Assembly (NCBI GenBank): GCA_029938085.1
Contig: JAPYOS010000005.1
Coordinates: 218,777-262,988, forward strand
DNA from: Oceanospirillaceae bacterium
GTDB lineage: Bacteria > Pseudomonadota > Gammaproteobacteria > Pseudomonadales > Balneatricaceae
Direction: 5' to 3'
DNA: 44,212 nucleotides
Numbering within the stretch: position 1 is the stretch's first letter; each line of letters opens with the position of its first letter. The notes under the pieces are model-generated. The model made no database searches, was not told the origin of the DNA, and was given only the letters and a program-made list of their open reading frames with translations. This document shows positions 9,009 through 17,701 of this stretch, one piece after another. Both the position numbers and the translations under genes were made by a program.

Positions 9009-9593
9009 ATGTCGGACTCACCCATCAAACTCATTATTGGCCTTGGCAACCCTGGCGCCAAATATGAGCACACTCGGCACAATGCTGGCCAAGACTGGCT
9101 TGAGCAACTGGCGCAACAAGAAGGCATCACCCTAGCCCCAGAAAAACGTTTTTTTGGTGTCTACGGCCAAGGGTTTGTAGCCGGGCACAAAGTGCACCTA
9201 CTCATCCCTAACACATTTATGAATTTAAGCGGACAGGCTGTACAAGCCCTGTGTAGCTTCTATAAACTTGAAACAGACAACCTTCTCGTAGCCCATGACG
9301 AACTCGACCTACCCCCCGGTACAGCACGCCTTAAGCTAGGTGGCGGCCATGGTGGGCACAACGGTTTACGAGACATTATTAGCAAACGTAGCGGTGATAA
9401 AAACTTTCATCGCCTGCGTTTAGGAATTGGCCACCCAGGCAATGCCAAATTGGTGGCCAATTACGTGTTAAAAAAAGCGCCTCTTGACGAGCGCATTAGC
9501 ACCCAAAACGCCATGGACAAAGCTATTAAAGCTATGCCAGAGGCATTATCTGGGTACTGGCAAAAAGCCATGAACGACCTGCACACAAATTAA
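9009..9593 (+). CDS. pth: peptidyl-tRNA hydrolase
   Basis: A 194-residue cytosolic esterase that releases tRNA from prematurely dropped peptidyl-tRNA. The start GLGNPG motif supplies Asn14, and the catalytic His24 is in the TRHNAG motif. The NTFMNLSG segment and the DELDLPPGTARLKLGGGHGGHNG block, with its catalytic Asp, are intact. It starts at ATG 9009 with GGAG upstream and lies just after the rplY terminator. The length matches E. coli Pth (194). Confidence 0.96.
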   Translation: MSDSPIKLIIGLGNPGAKYEHTRHNAGQDWLEQLAQQEGITLAPEKRFFGVYGQGFVAGHKVHLLIPNTFMNLSGQAVQALCSFYKLETDNLLVAHDELDLPPGTARLKLGGGHGGHNGLRDIISKRSGDKNFHRLRLGIGHPGNAKLVANYVLKKAPLDERISTQNAMDKAIKAMPEALSGYWQKAMNDLHTN

Positions 9594-9627
9594 CAGCAGT
9601 ATAATTAATATTACTTAGAGGTATCCC

Positions 9628-10719
9628 ATGGGATTCAATTGCGGCATTGTAGGCCTACCTAACGTGGGTAAATCCACCCTTTTTAACGCCCTTACCAAGG
9701 CCGGTATCGGTGCAGAAAACTTCCCTTTTTGCACCATAGAGCCCAATGCAGGCGTGGTGGCAATGCCAGACCCTCGCTTAGACGCCCTAGCAGCCATCGT
9801 AGAGCCCGAACGCGTGTTACCGACCACCATGGAGTTTGTAGACATTGCAGGCTTAGTAGAGGGCGCATCCAAAGGCGAAGGCCTTGGCAACAAATTCTTA
9901 GCTAACATCCGCGAAACAGACGCTATTGCACACGTAGTGCGTTGTTTTGAAGACGATAACGTGATTCACGTATCCAACCGCATTGACCCCATTGACGACA
10001 TTGGCATCATCAATATGGAGCTTGCGCTAGCTGACTTAGACTCGGTAGAGAAGCAGAAAATGCGCGTGCAAAAGCTCGCTCGTACTGGCGACAAAGAGGC
10101 ACAAGCCAGCCTTGCTTTGCTAGAAAAGCTCATCGGGCCATTAAGCGACGGCATGGGCGTACGCACCCTAGACCTTAACGACGATGAGAAGGCCGTCATT
10201 AAGGGCCTGCACTTGCTCACCAGCAAACCTACCATGTACATTGCCAACGTTGCCGACGACGGCTTTGAAGACAACCCGCATTTAGACGCTGTAATCGCTT
10301 ATGCTGCAACCGAAGACGCTCAAGTAGTGGCCATTTGCAACCAAATTGAAGCCGAAATCAGCGAACTAGACGACGAAGACAAACGTGAATTTTTGTCTGA
10401 CATCGGCATGACCGAACCCGGCTTGGACCGAGTCATTCGTGCCGGTTACGAATTACTAGGCCTACAAACTTACTTTACCGCTGGCGTAAAAGAAGTGCGC
10501 GCATGGACAGTAAAACAAAACGCCACTGCACCACAAGCCGCCGGCGTGATTCACACCGATTTTGAAAAAGGCTTTATCCGAGCCGAAGTAGTGGCTTATG
10601 ACGACTTTATTGCCGGCAATGGCGAGCAAGGTGCCAAAGAGGCCGGTAAATGGCGTTTAGAAGGCAAAGAATACCGTGTTAAAGACGGTGATGTAGTGCA
10701 CTTCCGATTTAATGTGTAA
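9628..10719 (+). CDS. ychF: redox-regulated ATPase YchF (Obg family)
   Basis: A 363-residue P-loop NTPase that binds ribosomes and hydrolyses ATP rather than GTP. The P-loop GLPNVGKST is close to the N terminus, followed by the G2/G3 region ending in [17 protein letters not shown]. The G4 position reads NVADDG instead of NKxD, which is the family's known reason for preferring ATP. A coiled region and a C-terminal TGS domain with [19 protein letters not shown] follow. It starts at ATG with AGAGG upstream. The length matches E. coli (363). Confidence 0.96.
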   Translation: MGFNCGIVGLPNVGKSTLFNALTKAGIGAENFPFCTIEPNAGVVAMPDPRLDALAAIVEPERVLPTTMEFVDIAGLVEGASKGEGLGNKFLANIRETDAIAHVVRCFEDDNVIHVSNRIDPIDDIGIINMELALADLDSVEKQKMRVQKLARTGDKEAQASLALLEKLIGPLSDGMGVRTLDLNDDEKAVIKGLHLLTSKPTMYIANVADDGFEDNPHLDAVIAYAATEDAQVVAICNQIEAEISELDDEDKREFLSDIGMTEPGLDRVIRAGYELLGLQTYFTAGVKEVRAWTVKQNATAPQAAGVIHTDFEKGFIRAEVVAYDDFIAGNGEQGAKEAGKWRLEGKEYRVKDGDVVHFRFNV

Positions 10720-10736
10720 AACCCCCACGGAGGGTG

Positions 10737-10765
10737 TTGACAGCACCCCAAAAACAAGGAATAAT
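10737..10765 (+). promoter_or_regulatory. sigma70 promoter of the tRNA-Met-Gln pair
   Basis: A perfect TTGACA (10737-10742), a 17-bp spacer and AATAAT (10760-10765) point to a start near 10772. The discriminator TCGCGTCCTC resembles that of the tRNA-Ser and tRNA-Gln promoters. The -35 lies in the loop of a small inverted repeat (GGGTG/CACCC, 10732-10749). Confidence 0.75.
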
Positions 10766-10809
10766 TCGCGTCCTCAAGTACAGCCACTGTGCTTGAGAAT
10801 GATCAAAAT

Positions 10810-10886
10810 GGCTATGTAGCTCAGCTGGTTAGAGCACATCACTCATAATGATGGGGTCACTAGTTCGAATCTAGTCATAGCCACCA
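10810..10886 (+). tRNA. tRNA-Met(CAU), elongator
   Basis: A 77-nt tRNA with encoded CCA. The acceptor stem GGCTATG pairs with CATAGCC. The anticodon loop CTCATAA carries CAT, and the anticodon arm is the same as in E. coli elongator tRNA-Met, so it is unlikely to be the initiator or tRNA-Ile2. It follows ychF as in Pseudomonas-type genomes. Confidence 0.92.
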
Positions 10887-10911
10887 TTTTGATCCGTCCT
10901 TTGGACATTGC

Positions 10912-10986
10912 TGGGATATCGCCAAGCGGTAAGGCAACGGGTTTTGATCTCGTCATGCGCAGGTTCGAATCCTGCTATCCCAGCCA
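10912..10986 (+). tRNA. tRNA-Gln(UUG), copy 2
   Basis: 75 nt with encoded CCA; 74 of 75 bases match copy 1 at 7161-7235. It has the usual TTCGAAT T loop where copy 1 has TTCAAAT. It lies 25 bp after tRNA-Met and is probably co-transcribed with it. The accessory peptide-importer operon begins about 135 bp downstream. Confidence 0.95.
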
Positions 10987-11121
10987 TTCGTTCTACCTTC
11001 AGACTCATCGTAAATATTCAATCAACAGCCTAATTGACGTTAGTTAGCGTTATGCGTTTTTTCGATTGCGATTCAGGCCTATATTACCTAAAGTGGTAAT
11101 TTGCTTTCAGGTTTAGCTACC

Positions 11122-12681
11122 ATGACACTCTCTTGGCTGCGTTATCCAACGCTGTTATGCCTGTGCTTACTCAGCACTTTGGCCTCTGCCAACACACTGC
11201 GTGTTGCCTACGACGCCGACCCTGTGTCCCTAGACCCCTACGAACAGCTGTCTGGTGGCACCCTGCAGCTGGCCCACTTATTGTACGACCCGTTAATTCG
11301 CTGGACCCCTAAACAAGACTTTGAAGGCCGTTTGGCTACCTCATGGCAGCGCTTAGACAGCCGCACCATTCGTTTCAACCTGCGCCACGACGTAACTTTT
11401 TCTAGCGGCAACCCAATGACTGCCCTCGATGTAAAGTGGAGCTTATTAAGAGCTAAATCCAGCCCCGATTTTAAAGGTATCTTCCAACCCATTAGCCAAG
11501 CGCGGGTTATTGATGCCCACACCCTCGATTTAATCACCGAACAACCCTACGCGCTACTAGAAAACATGGCCACTCAGCTGTTTGTTATGGACAGCTTGCA
11601 CTACCAAGGTTTTGACCACAATCAACGCGCCAAAGACGCCGTAGAAAAACACGGCCATTCTTATGCCTCGGAACACGCCTCCGGCACTGGGCCATATCAC
11701 GTGACCCAACGCCAACAAGGCACCCTACTTAAACTAACAAGAAACCCTGCCTATTGGGACCATGCGTCGCCTGGCAATGTGCAACACATTAGCTTAACGC
11801 CCATTCACGACAGCGCTACGCGTAGCGCGGCTTTATTAGCCGGCGATTTAGACTTGATTGCACCGGTACCACCCATAGATCACTACCGTATAAACAAACA
11901 CCCCGACATACAATTATTCACCCGTAGCGGTGCGCGGCTCATCAGTTTGCAAATGAACCAACAAAGACGCCCAGAATTACAAGATATACGGGTGCGACAA
12001 GCCATTGTTCATGCCATCAATAACAAAGGTATTGCTAGTAAAATAATGCGCGGCTTTGCCACACCCGCGGGCCAACAAAGCCCTCCCGGCTATCAAGGCC
12101 ACTTAGCCAGCCTCGCTCCTCGATACGATCTTGCCTTGGCACAAAAACTCATGCAGCAAGCGGGTTATGGCAGCGGCTTTAGGCTGAGCATGATTGCGCC
12201 AAACAACCGCTATGTGAATGACGCAAAAATAGCCCAAGCCGTGGTCATCATGTTGGCAAAGATCAATATAAAAGTGGATTTGGTGACCATGCCCAAAGCC
12301 CAATATTGGAAAAAATATGACCAAGCCAGCAGTGACCTGATGATGCTCGGCTGGCATTCAGACACCGAAGATTCGGCCAACTTTAGTGAAATGCTAGCCA
12401 TGTGCCGCAACCCAGATAGCGGTTACGGACGCTACAACGGCGGACATTACTGCAACCCAGAAGTAGATCGCTTAGTCAGCGCCAGCGCCAAACAAACCAA
12501 TTTAAAAAAGCGCACACAAATGCTGCAACAAGTGGAGCAAATTTTATATCAAGACGCTGCTTTTGTGCCTTTGCACTGGCAACACTTAGCTTGGGGTGCG
12601 CGTAAGGGGATCAACATCAAGGACGTGCTCACGGTGATGAACATTCCTTACTTGGCTAATTTAGTGGTCGCTCAACCTTGA
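11122..12681 (+). CDS. peptide-type ABC transporter substrate-binding protein
   Basis: 519 residues from ATG 11122; a TTG seven codons upstream is possible. A signal peptide with a hydrophobic core (LLCLCLLSTL) ends near ASA, so this is a periplasmic SBP_bac_5 protein. The mature N terminus reads TLRVAYDADPVSLDPY, and the family segments GTGPYHVTQ and RQAIVHAINNKGI are present. It would capture a peptide or related substrate and deliver it to the permeases encoded next. It differs clearly from the canonical DppA encoded at 24810-26399, so the two importers probably take different substrates. First gene of a tightly overlapping seven-gene plus-strand unit. Confidence 0.88.
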   Translation: MTLSWLRYPTLLCLCLLSTLASANTLRVAYDADPVSLDPYEQLSGGTLQLAHLLYDPLIRWTPKQDFEGRLATSWQRLDSRTIRFNLRHDVTFSSGNPMTALDVKWSLLRAKSSPDFKGIFQPISQARVIDAHTLDLITEQPYALLENMATQLFVMDSLHYQGFDHNQRAKDAVEKHGHSYASEHASGTGPYHVTQRQQGTLLKLTRNPAYWDHASPGNVQHISLTPIHDSATRSAALLAGDLDLIAPVPPIDHYRINKHPDIQLFTRSGARLISLQMNQQRRPELQDIRVRQAIVHAINNKGIASKIMRGFATPAGQQSPPGYQGHLASLAPRYDLALAQKLMQQAGYGSGFRLSMIAPNNRYVNDAKIAQAVVIMLAKINIKVDLVTMPKAQYWKKYDQASSDLMMLGWHSDTEDSANFSEMLAMCRNPDSGYGRYNGGHYCNPEVDRLVSASAKQTNLKKRTQMLQQVEQILYQDAAFVPLHWQHLAWGARKGINIKDVLTVMNIPYLANLVVAQP

Positions 12682-13586
12682 ATAATGTCGTCTCAGTGCT
12701 AAGCCGCTTAATCACCAGCGCCTTGATCATCATCTTGGTGGCGATGGTCAGCTATTGGGTTTTAGGGCTAATTTCCCCTGCCGAAACTCACAATCTGAAT
12801 CTAGCACAGTATTTATTACAGGTGGCGAGTGGTGATTTAGGTCAGTCGCAATTTTATCATCAGGCCAATTTACAGCTGGTGCTACAGGCCCTGCCCGCGA
12901 CCTTTGAACTGGTATTAATCACCAGCTTACTGGTGAGTTTAGTAGTCATTCCGTTGGGCTTATTCACCGCCATTGCGCCACAACATAAATTAGCCCGCAG
13001 CATTATGGCGGTAAGTTTGATGGGCATATCGTTACCGGTATTCCTCACAGGCAGCATTATGGTGTACTTTTTTGCCGTGGAATTAAACTGGCTGCCTACC
13101 TTTGGCCGCGGCACAACCGTGCCCATTGGCAGTTGGCAAAGCGGCCTATTAACTGTCTCTGGCTGGCAACACATCATGCTACCAGCAGCCACCTTGAGCT
13201 TGGCTTTATTGCCACTGTTTTTACGCCTATTAAGGGCCGAACTACTACAAGTCATGCAAAGCAACCCAGTGCGCCTAGCTCAAGCCATGGGCATTACCCC
13301 ATGGCGCATTTGGTTGTTTTATGGTTTAAGGAATGCCACCTTGCCGATGATCACCATGGCAGGCCTACAGTTTGGCACCTTAATGGCGTACACCTTGGTG
13401 GCCGAGAGTTTATTTCAATGGCCCGGTGTAGGCTCGCTATTTATGCAAGCCATTAACCGCAGCGACGGCCCCCTAGTAGCCGCACACCTGATTTTAGTAG
13501 CCATTATGTTTTTATCCGTTAGCGCCATTGCCGACTTAGCTTACGGCCTGTTTAATCCCCACTTAGCCGCGTGGCGCAACCGATGA
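12678..13586 (+). CDS. peptide-type ABC transporter permease, DppB-like
   Basis: 302 residues from a TTG that overlaps the stop of the binding-protein gene (TTGA). About six membrane helices are visible, and the conserved permease coupling segment around RLLRAELLQVM-QAMGITPWRI is present. The protein is shorter than the canonical DppB encoded at 23663-24667 (334 residues). The loop after the first helix, which in that protein carries PGDP and QLGF, is reduced to about 25 residues before GDLG. Function as one half of the membrane channel is inferred from the operon. Confidence 0.85.
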   Translation: MNNVVSVLSRLITSALIIILVAMVSYWVLGLISPAETHNLNLAQYLLQVASGDLGQSQFYHQANLQLVLQALPATFELVLITSLLVSLVVIPLGLFTAIAPQHKLARSIMAVSLMGISLPVFLTGSIMVYFFAVELNWLPTFGRGTTVPIGSWQSGLLTVSGWQHIMLPAATLSLALLPLFLRLLRAELLQVMQSNPVRLAQAMGITPWRIWLFYGLRNATLPMITMAGLQFGTLMAYTLVAESLFQWPGVGSLFMQAINRSDGPLVAAHLILVAIMFLSVSAIADLAYGLFNPHLAAWRNR

Positions 13587-14530
13587 ATGCGGCCCAATAT
13601 CACGGCCACCATATTTGGCGCCGCTTTCGTCGACAACAGCTGTGGTTGCAGTTAAAGGCCAATAAAGTCGCGCTTATCAGTAGTGTGATTTTGTTGTTAT
13701 TAACGGTTACGGCATTATTAGCGCCGTGGCTGAGCCCGTTTGATCCTGCAGACCTACAGCAACAAAATATCATGGATGCGGAGCTACCACCGGCATGGCA
13801 TGAGCAGGGTGACAGCCGCTTTTTATTAGGCACAGATGGCCTAGGGCGCGACATACTCAGTAGCTTAATGCACGGTATAAGAACCTCTTTGTGGGTTGGC
13901 TTTTGGGCGGTACTGTTGCAGTTAACCTTAGGCACGGCATTGGGCCTATGTGCCGGTTATTTTGGTGGCTGGATGGATCGGCTGGTAATGCGCTTGGCCG
14001 ACTTTCAACTCACTTTTTCTAGCCTAATGCTCGCCATTTTGGTGTTAGCCATTACCCGCGCAGCCATGGGTGCCCACGACTACCATGTGTGGTCGCCTTG
14101 GTTGTTGATTTTAGTGCTCGGTTTAGCCGACTGGCCACAATACGCCCGCACATTAAGAGCCAGTGTGCTGGCCGAAAAACACAAAGATTACGTAGCCGCT
14201 GCACAGGTGCTGGGTTATCGCAGCCGCCATATTATGGTGATGCAGATTTTACCTAACACCTTGTCACCCCTGTTGGTGATTGCCACCCTACAGGTGGCCC
14301 ACGTCATTTTAGCCGAAGCCGCCCTGTCCTTTTTAGGTATTGGTATGCCCTACGGCAACCCATCGTTAGGTGGCATGATGGGGTCTGGTTTTGAATACAT
14401 GCTCAGTGGTTTGTGGTGGATTGCACTGATCCCCGGGGTTGCCTTGGTATTACTCTTACTAAGCATCAACTTAGTGGCCGATTGGTTGCGTGATGCACTG
14501 GACCCCAAAAACATAGGCCAGCAACAATGA
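13583..14530 (+). CDS. peptide-type ABC transporter permease, DppC-like
   Basis: 315 residues from the ATG at 13583, which overlaps the previous stop as ATGA; an in-frame GTG four codons upstream is less likely. It has the DppC/OppC layout: an N-terminal cytoplasmic stretch, one helix, the periplasmic segment with FLLGTDGLGRDILS, then five more helices. The coupling loop RTLRASVLAEKHKDYVAAAQVLG and the late FLGIGMPYGNPSLGGMM are typical. It pairs with the DppB-like permease. Confidence 0.9.
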   Translation: MNAAQYHGHHIWRRFRRQQLWLQLKANKVALISSVILLLLTVTALLAPWLSPFDPADLQQQNIMDAELPPAWHEQGDSRFLLGTDGLGRDILSSLMHGIRTSLWVGFWAVLLQLTLGTALGLCAGYFGGWMDRLVMRLADFQLTFSSLMLAILVLAITRAAMGAHDYHVWSPWLLILVLGLADWPQYARTLRASVLAEKHKDYVAAAQVLGYRSRHIMVMQILPNTLSPLLVIATLQVAHVILAEAALSFLGIGMPYGNPSLGGMMGSGFEYMLSGLWWIALIPGVALVLLLLSINLVADWLRDALDPKNIGQQQ

Positions 14531-15555
14531 GCCTGACCTTAAACCCACCTACAACGCTACTGAGCGTGCGTGACTTGCACGTCAACTTTACCTCTCGTTG
14601 GCCACAAGAACCCAACATAGACGTGCTCAGAGGCGTGTCGTTCCAACTAGAGCGCGGAGAACGATTGGCCTTAGTGGGTGAAAGTGGTGCCGGTAAATCG
14701 TTACTGGCCACCAGCATTATTCAGCTATTTGATACCAGCGCCCGTATCCGTCACGGCAGCGTACACTTTGAAGGCCAAGACCTCACTCAACTTAGCTCTA
14801 AACAGCTTCGGCAAGTACGGGGGCGTCGTATTGGCATGGTGTTTCAAGACCCCATGACTAACCTCAATCCGAACCTCACGTTAGAACAGCAATTGCTGCA
14901 GTGTATCTTGAGCCATCGTAACATCAGCCGTGCCGAAGCGCGCTTAGTGGCCTTACACAAACTAAGGCAGGTACACATTCCTGCACCCGAAACTCGCATG
15001 CGCCAATACCCACACCAGCTGTCTGCAGGCCAGCTACAACGGGTGACCATAGCCATGGCTCTGACCTTGGAACCGGCACTCATTATTGCCGACGAACCTA
15101 CCAGCGCCTTAGACGTGACCATGCAGGCAGAAATTATTAGTTTACTTACCCATTTATGTCACAACAACGGTGTCGCCTTGTTGCTGATTAGCCACGACCT
15201 CAGCTTAGTTGCTCATGCTAGCGACCGCTGCTTAATAATGTACGCCGGCCAAATTGTTGAACAAGGGCATACAAAAAGCCTCATCAACGACGCTCAACAC
15301 CCTTACACTCAAGGCTTGATCCGCGCCTTGCCTCAAATGAGCCAACCCGGCCAAAGCCTGTATCAAATTCCAGGCCAAATGCCATTGGCGCAAGAATTAG
15401 GCAACCAGTGTGCGTTTGCCAACCGTTGTGAACATGCCTTTGCGGCTTGCTGGAGCCAGCCTCCTACCCGCACAGTGACCCTTGAGCGCGAAGTGAGTTG
15501 TCATTTAGTAAACCCAGCCCCCGCGCCAGCACCACCAGCGGAGCCTGAACTATGA
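14527..15555 (+). CDS. peptide-type ABC transporter ATPase, DppD-like
   Basis: 342 residues. Walker A GESGAGKS is at 51-58, the ABC signature LSAGQ at 165-169 and Walker B LIIADE at 185-190. The C-terminal extension with clustered cysteines (CAFANRCEHAFAAC) is the oligopeptide/dipeptide-family C-terminal domain. The signature has Ala in place of the first Gly of LSGGQ. The gene overlaps its upstream neighbour (ATGA) and its downstream neighbour. It would power the importer together with the next ATPase. Confidence 0.9.
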   Translation: MSLTLNPPTTLLSVRDLHVNFTSRWPQEPNIDVLRGVSFQLERGERLALVGESGAGKSLLATSIIQLFDTSARIRHGSVHFEGQDLTQLSSKQLRQVRGRRIGMVFQDPMTNLNPNLTLEQQLLQCILSHRNISRAEARLVALHKLRQVHIPAPETRMRQYPHQLSAGQLQRVTIAMALTLEPALIIADEPTSALDVTMQAEIISLLTHLCHNNGVALLLISHDLSLVAHASDRCLIMYAGQIVEQGHTKSLINDAQHPYTQGLIRALPQMSQPGQSLYQIPGQMPLAQELGNQCAFANRCEHAFAACWSQPPTRTVTLEREVSCHLVNPAPAPAPPAEPEL

Positions 15556-16580
15556 CCCAGACCTTGCTAAGCATCAATAATCTATACAAAAGCCACGCCG
15601 CTCCCAATCACAATAGTGCATGGTGGAATCTACGAAAAACCAGTTATATTAGCGCCATTAACGGCCTTGATATCAGCGTCAAACGCGGCGAAACCCTGTG
15701 CGTGGTGGGTGAAAGTGGTTGCGGAAAATCCACCTTAGCACGCTTAGTGATGGGCTTAGAAAAACCCGATGCGGGCACCATTAGCTATCAAGGCGAGATT
15801 ATAAGTGGCTTGTCGGATAAAGCCCGCATGCCTTATCGACGCCGTATGCAAATGGTATTTCAAGACCCGTACACCGCGCTGAACCCCCGCCACACCGTAT
15901 TACATGCGCTGGTGGACCCTCTTCTGTACCACCAGCCTAATTTACACCGCCAACACGCAGTCGACCAAGCTATGGCACAATTACTGGCTGTGGGTATCGA
16001 GCCGGCCTTAGCTCAGCGCTTCCCTCATCAGCTTTCGGGTGGCCAGCGACAGCGGGTTAATATTGCTCGGGCGTTGATGGTAGAGCCAGAATTTATTGTG
16101 GCCGATGAGCCTCTGTCTGCCTTAGACGTTTCGATTCAAGCGCAAATATTAAATTTATTGGCACAGCTGCAGTCGCAGCAACAACTCACCTACCTCATTT
16201 TTAGCCACAACTTGGCGGCGGTAGAGCACATGGCAGACAGAGTAGCAGTAATGTACGACGGCCAAGTGTGCGAAATTGCCAGCCGAGAGCAACTGTTTAG
16301 CCAACCCCAGCACCCCTACACCAAAGCCTTATTGGCCGCCTCGCCGCAAATATATACCCCACCAAACAAACACCACCGGCTAGTGGGCGATGTACCTAAC
16401 CGTATCCCCTTACGCCATGTACAGCACGGTTGTAGCTTGCAAGATCGCTGCCCTCAAGCGTTTGAAACCTGCCGCCACCAAACACCTCAACTAACCCCTT
16501 TAACGGCACAACATGCGGTGGCCTGCCATCACACCCAGCCACCCGTAAGCCAAGGAAACAGCCATGACTCTGAACATTAA
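15552..16580 (+). CDS. peptide-type ABC transporter ATPase, DppF-like
   Basis: 342 residues. Walker A GESGCGKS is at 53-60, the signature LSGGQ at 161-165 and Walker B FIVADE at 181-186. The C-terminal peptide-family extension has Cys residues in CSLQDRCPQAFETC. It starts on an ATGA overlap with the DppD-like gene, and its last 17 bp overlap the start of the M14 peptidase gene. Second nucleotide-binding subunit of the importer. Confidence 0.92.
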   Translation: MTQTLLSINNLYKSHAAPNHNSAWWNLRKTSYISAINGLDISVKRGETLCVVGESGCGKSTLARLVMGLEKPDAGTISYQGEIISGLSDKARMPYRRRMQMVFQDPYTALNPRHTVLHALVDPLLYHQPNLHRQHAVDQAMAQLLAVGIEPALAQRFPHQLSGGQRQRVNIARALMVEPEFIVADEPLSALDVSIQAQILNLLAQLQSQQQLTYLIFSHNLAAVEHMADRVAVMYDGQVCEIASREQLFSQPQHPYTKALLAASPQIYTPPNKHHRLVGDVPNRIPLRHVQHGCSLQDRCPQAFETCRHQTPQLTPLTAQHAVACHHTQPPVSQGNSHDSEH

Positions 16581-17697
16581 TTGCCAGTTTGATAGTGGTA
16601 ATATCCACGTCATCGACAGCCAGAGTAACCCAGTTAAACTCGCCATTCGTCACGATCATCAATCGGACTTCTACCAGTGGTTTCACTTCTGTGTAAGTGG
16701 TGCTCAGGCTCAAGAAAATCTCCAGTTTAGCCTCACCAACGCAGCGGGAGCAGCCTTCGCCGAAGGCTGGAACCACTTCCAAGTGGTGGCCTCTTACGAC
16801 CGCCAAAAGTGGTTTCGTGTAGCCACCCGTTATGAACAGGGCGAACTTATATTTGACCATGCCGCCGAATACTATCAAGTTTGGTACAGCTTTTTTACAC
16901 CCTATTCATGGGAACGCCATCAAGACCTCATCGCATGGGCTCAAACAAGCGCCGTATGCAGCCTAGAAGCCTTAGGTAATACCTTAGATAACAGGTCATT
17001 GAGCCTACTAACCGTAGGCCAAGCAGGGCCCGAAAAACGTAACATTTGGCTCACCGCGCGCCAGCATCCAGGCGAAACCATGGCCGAGTTTGCCATCGAA
17101 GGCCTATTACAAAAATTGTTAGATCCAGCCGACGCCTGTGGCCGCAAGTTGCTGGAAAGTGCAGTATTTTACATCATCCCTAATATGAACCCAGACGGCA
17201 GCGTACGTGGCCATTTACGCACCAACGCTGCGGGCGTAAACCTTAACCGCGAATGGGCCAGCGCCTCCATGGAACGTAGCCCCGAAGTTTATTTAACCCA
17301 ACAAAAAATGCGCGAAACCGGCGTTGATTTGTTTATTGATTGTCACGGCGATGAAGAAATTCCTTACGTATTTCTAGTCGACAACCAAGGCATTCCGGCC
17401 TACGGCCCGCGACTTGCCACACTTGAAGATAAGTTTAAACAACAGCTACTCATCAGCAACCCCGATTACCAAACCCAACACGGCTACGAAACAGACCTAC
17501 CTGGCCAAGCCAACCTAAGCTTAGCCAGCGCCGCGGTTGGCCAGACTTATGATTGCCTGTCTTTAACCCTAGAAATGCCGTTTATTGATAACCATAACTT
17601 ACCCGATGCCACTTACGGTTGGTCGGCTCAGCGAAGTAGCGATATGGGCGCTGCGTTATTGCCCGCCATGCTTGCTGTGATAGATGAGCTAAGATAA
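16564..17697 (+). CDS. M14 metallo-carboxypeptidase, cytosolic carboxypeptidase-like
   Basis: 377 residues without a signal peptide, so probably cytoplasmic. An N-terminal beta-rich domain (about 1-125) precedes the zinc carboxypeptidase domain, the arrangement of CCP-like M14 enzymes. Zinc ligands are His168 and Glu171 (RQHPGE) and His261 (DCHGDEE). Substrate-carboxylate residues are in GVNLNREW (Asn228, Arg229), and the catalytic Glu337 is in LTLEMPF. Eukaryotic CCPs remove C-terminal glutamates; the substrate of bacterial members is largely unknown. The start codon lies inside the end of the importer ATPase gene, so it probably trims peptides brought in by that importer. Confidence 0.9.
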   Translation: MTLNINCQFDSGNIHVIDSQSNPVKLAIRHDHQSDFYQWFHFCVSGAQAQENLQFSLTNAAGAAFAEGWNHFQVVASYDRQKWFRVATRYEQGELIFDHAAEYYQVWYSFFTPYSWERHQDLIAWAQTSAVCSLEALGNTLDNRSLSLLTVGQAGPEKRNIWLTARQHPGETMAEFAIEGLLQKLLDPADACGRKLLESAVFYIIPNMNPDGSVRGHLRTNAAGVNLNREWASASMERSPEVYLTQQKMRETGVDLFIDCHGDEEIPYVFLVDNQGIPAYGPRLATLEDKFKQQLLISNPDYQTQHGYETDLPGQANLSLASAAVGQTYDCLSLTLEMPFIDNHNLPDATYGWSAQRSSDMGAALLPAMLAVIDELR

Positions 17698-17701
17698 AAC
17701 C

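Noticed and set aside
10240-10265. YchF lacks the standard NKxD G4 motif.
   Set aside because: This is normal for YchF, which prefers ATP.
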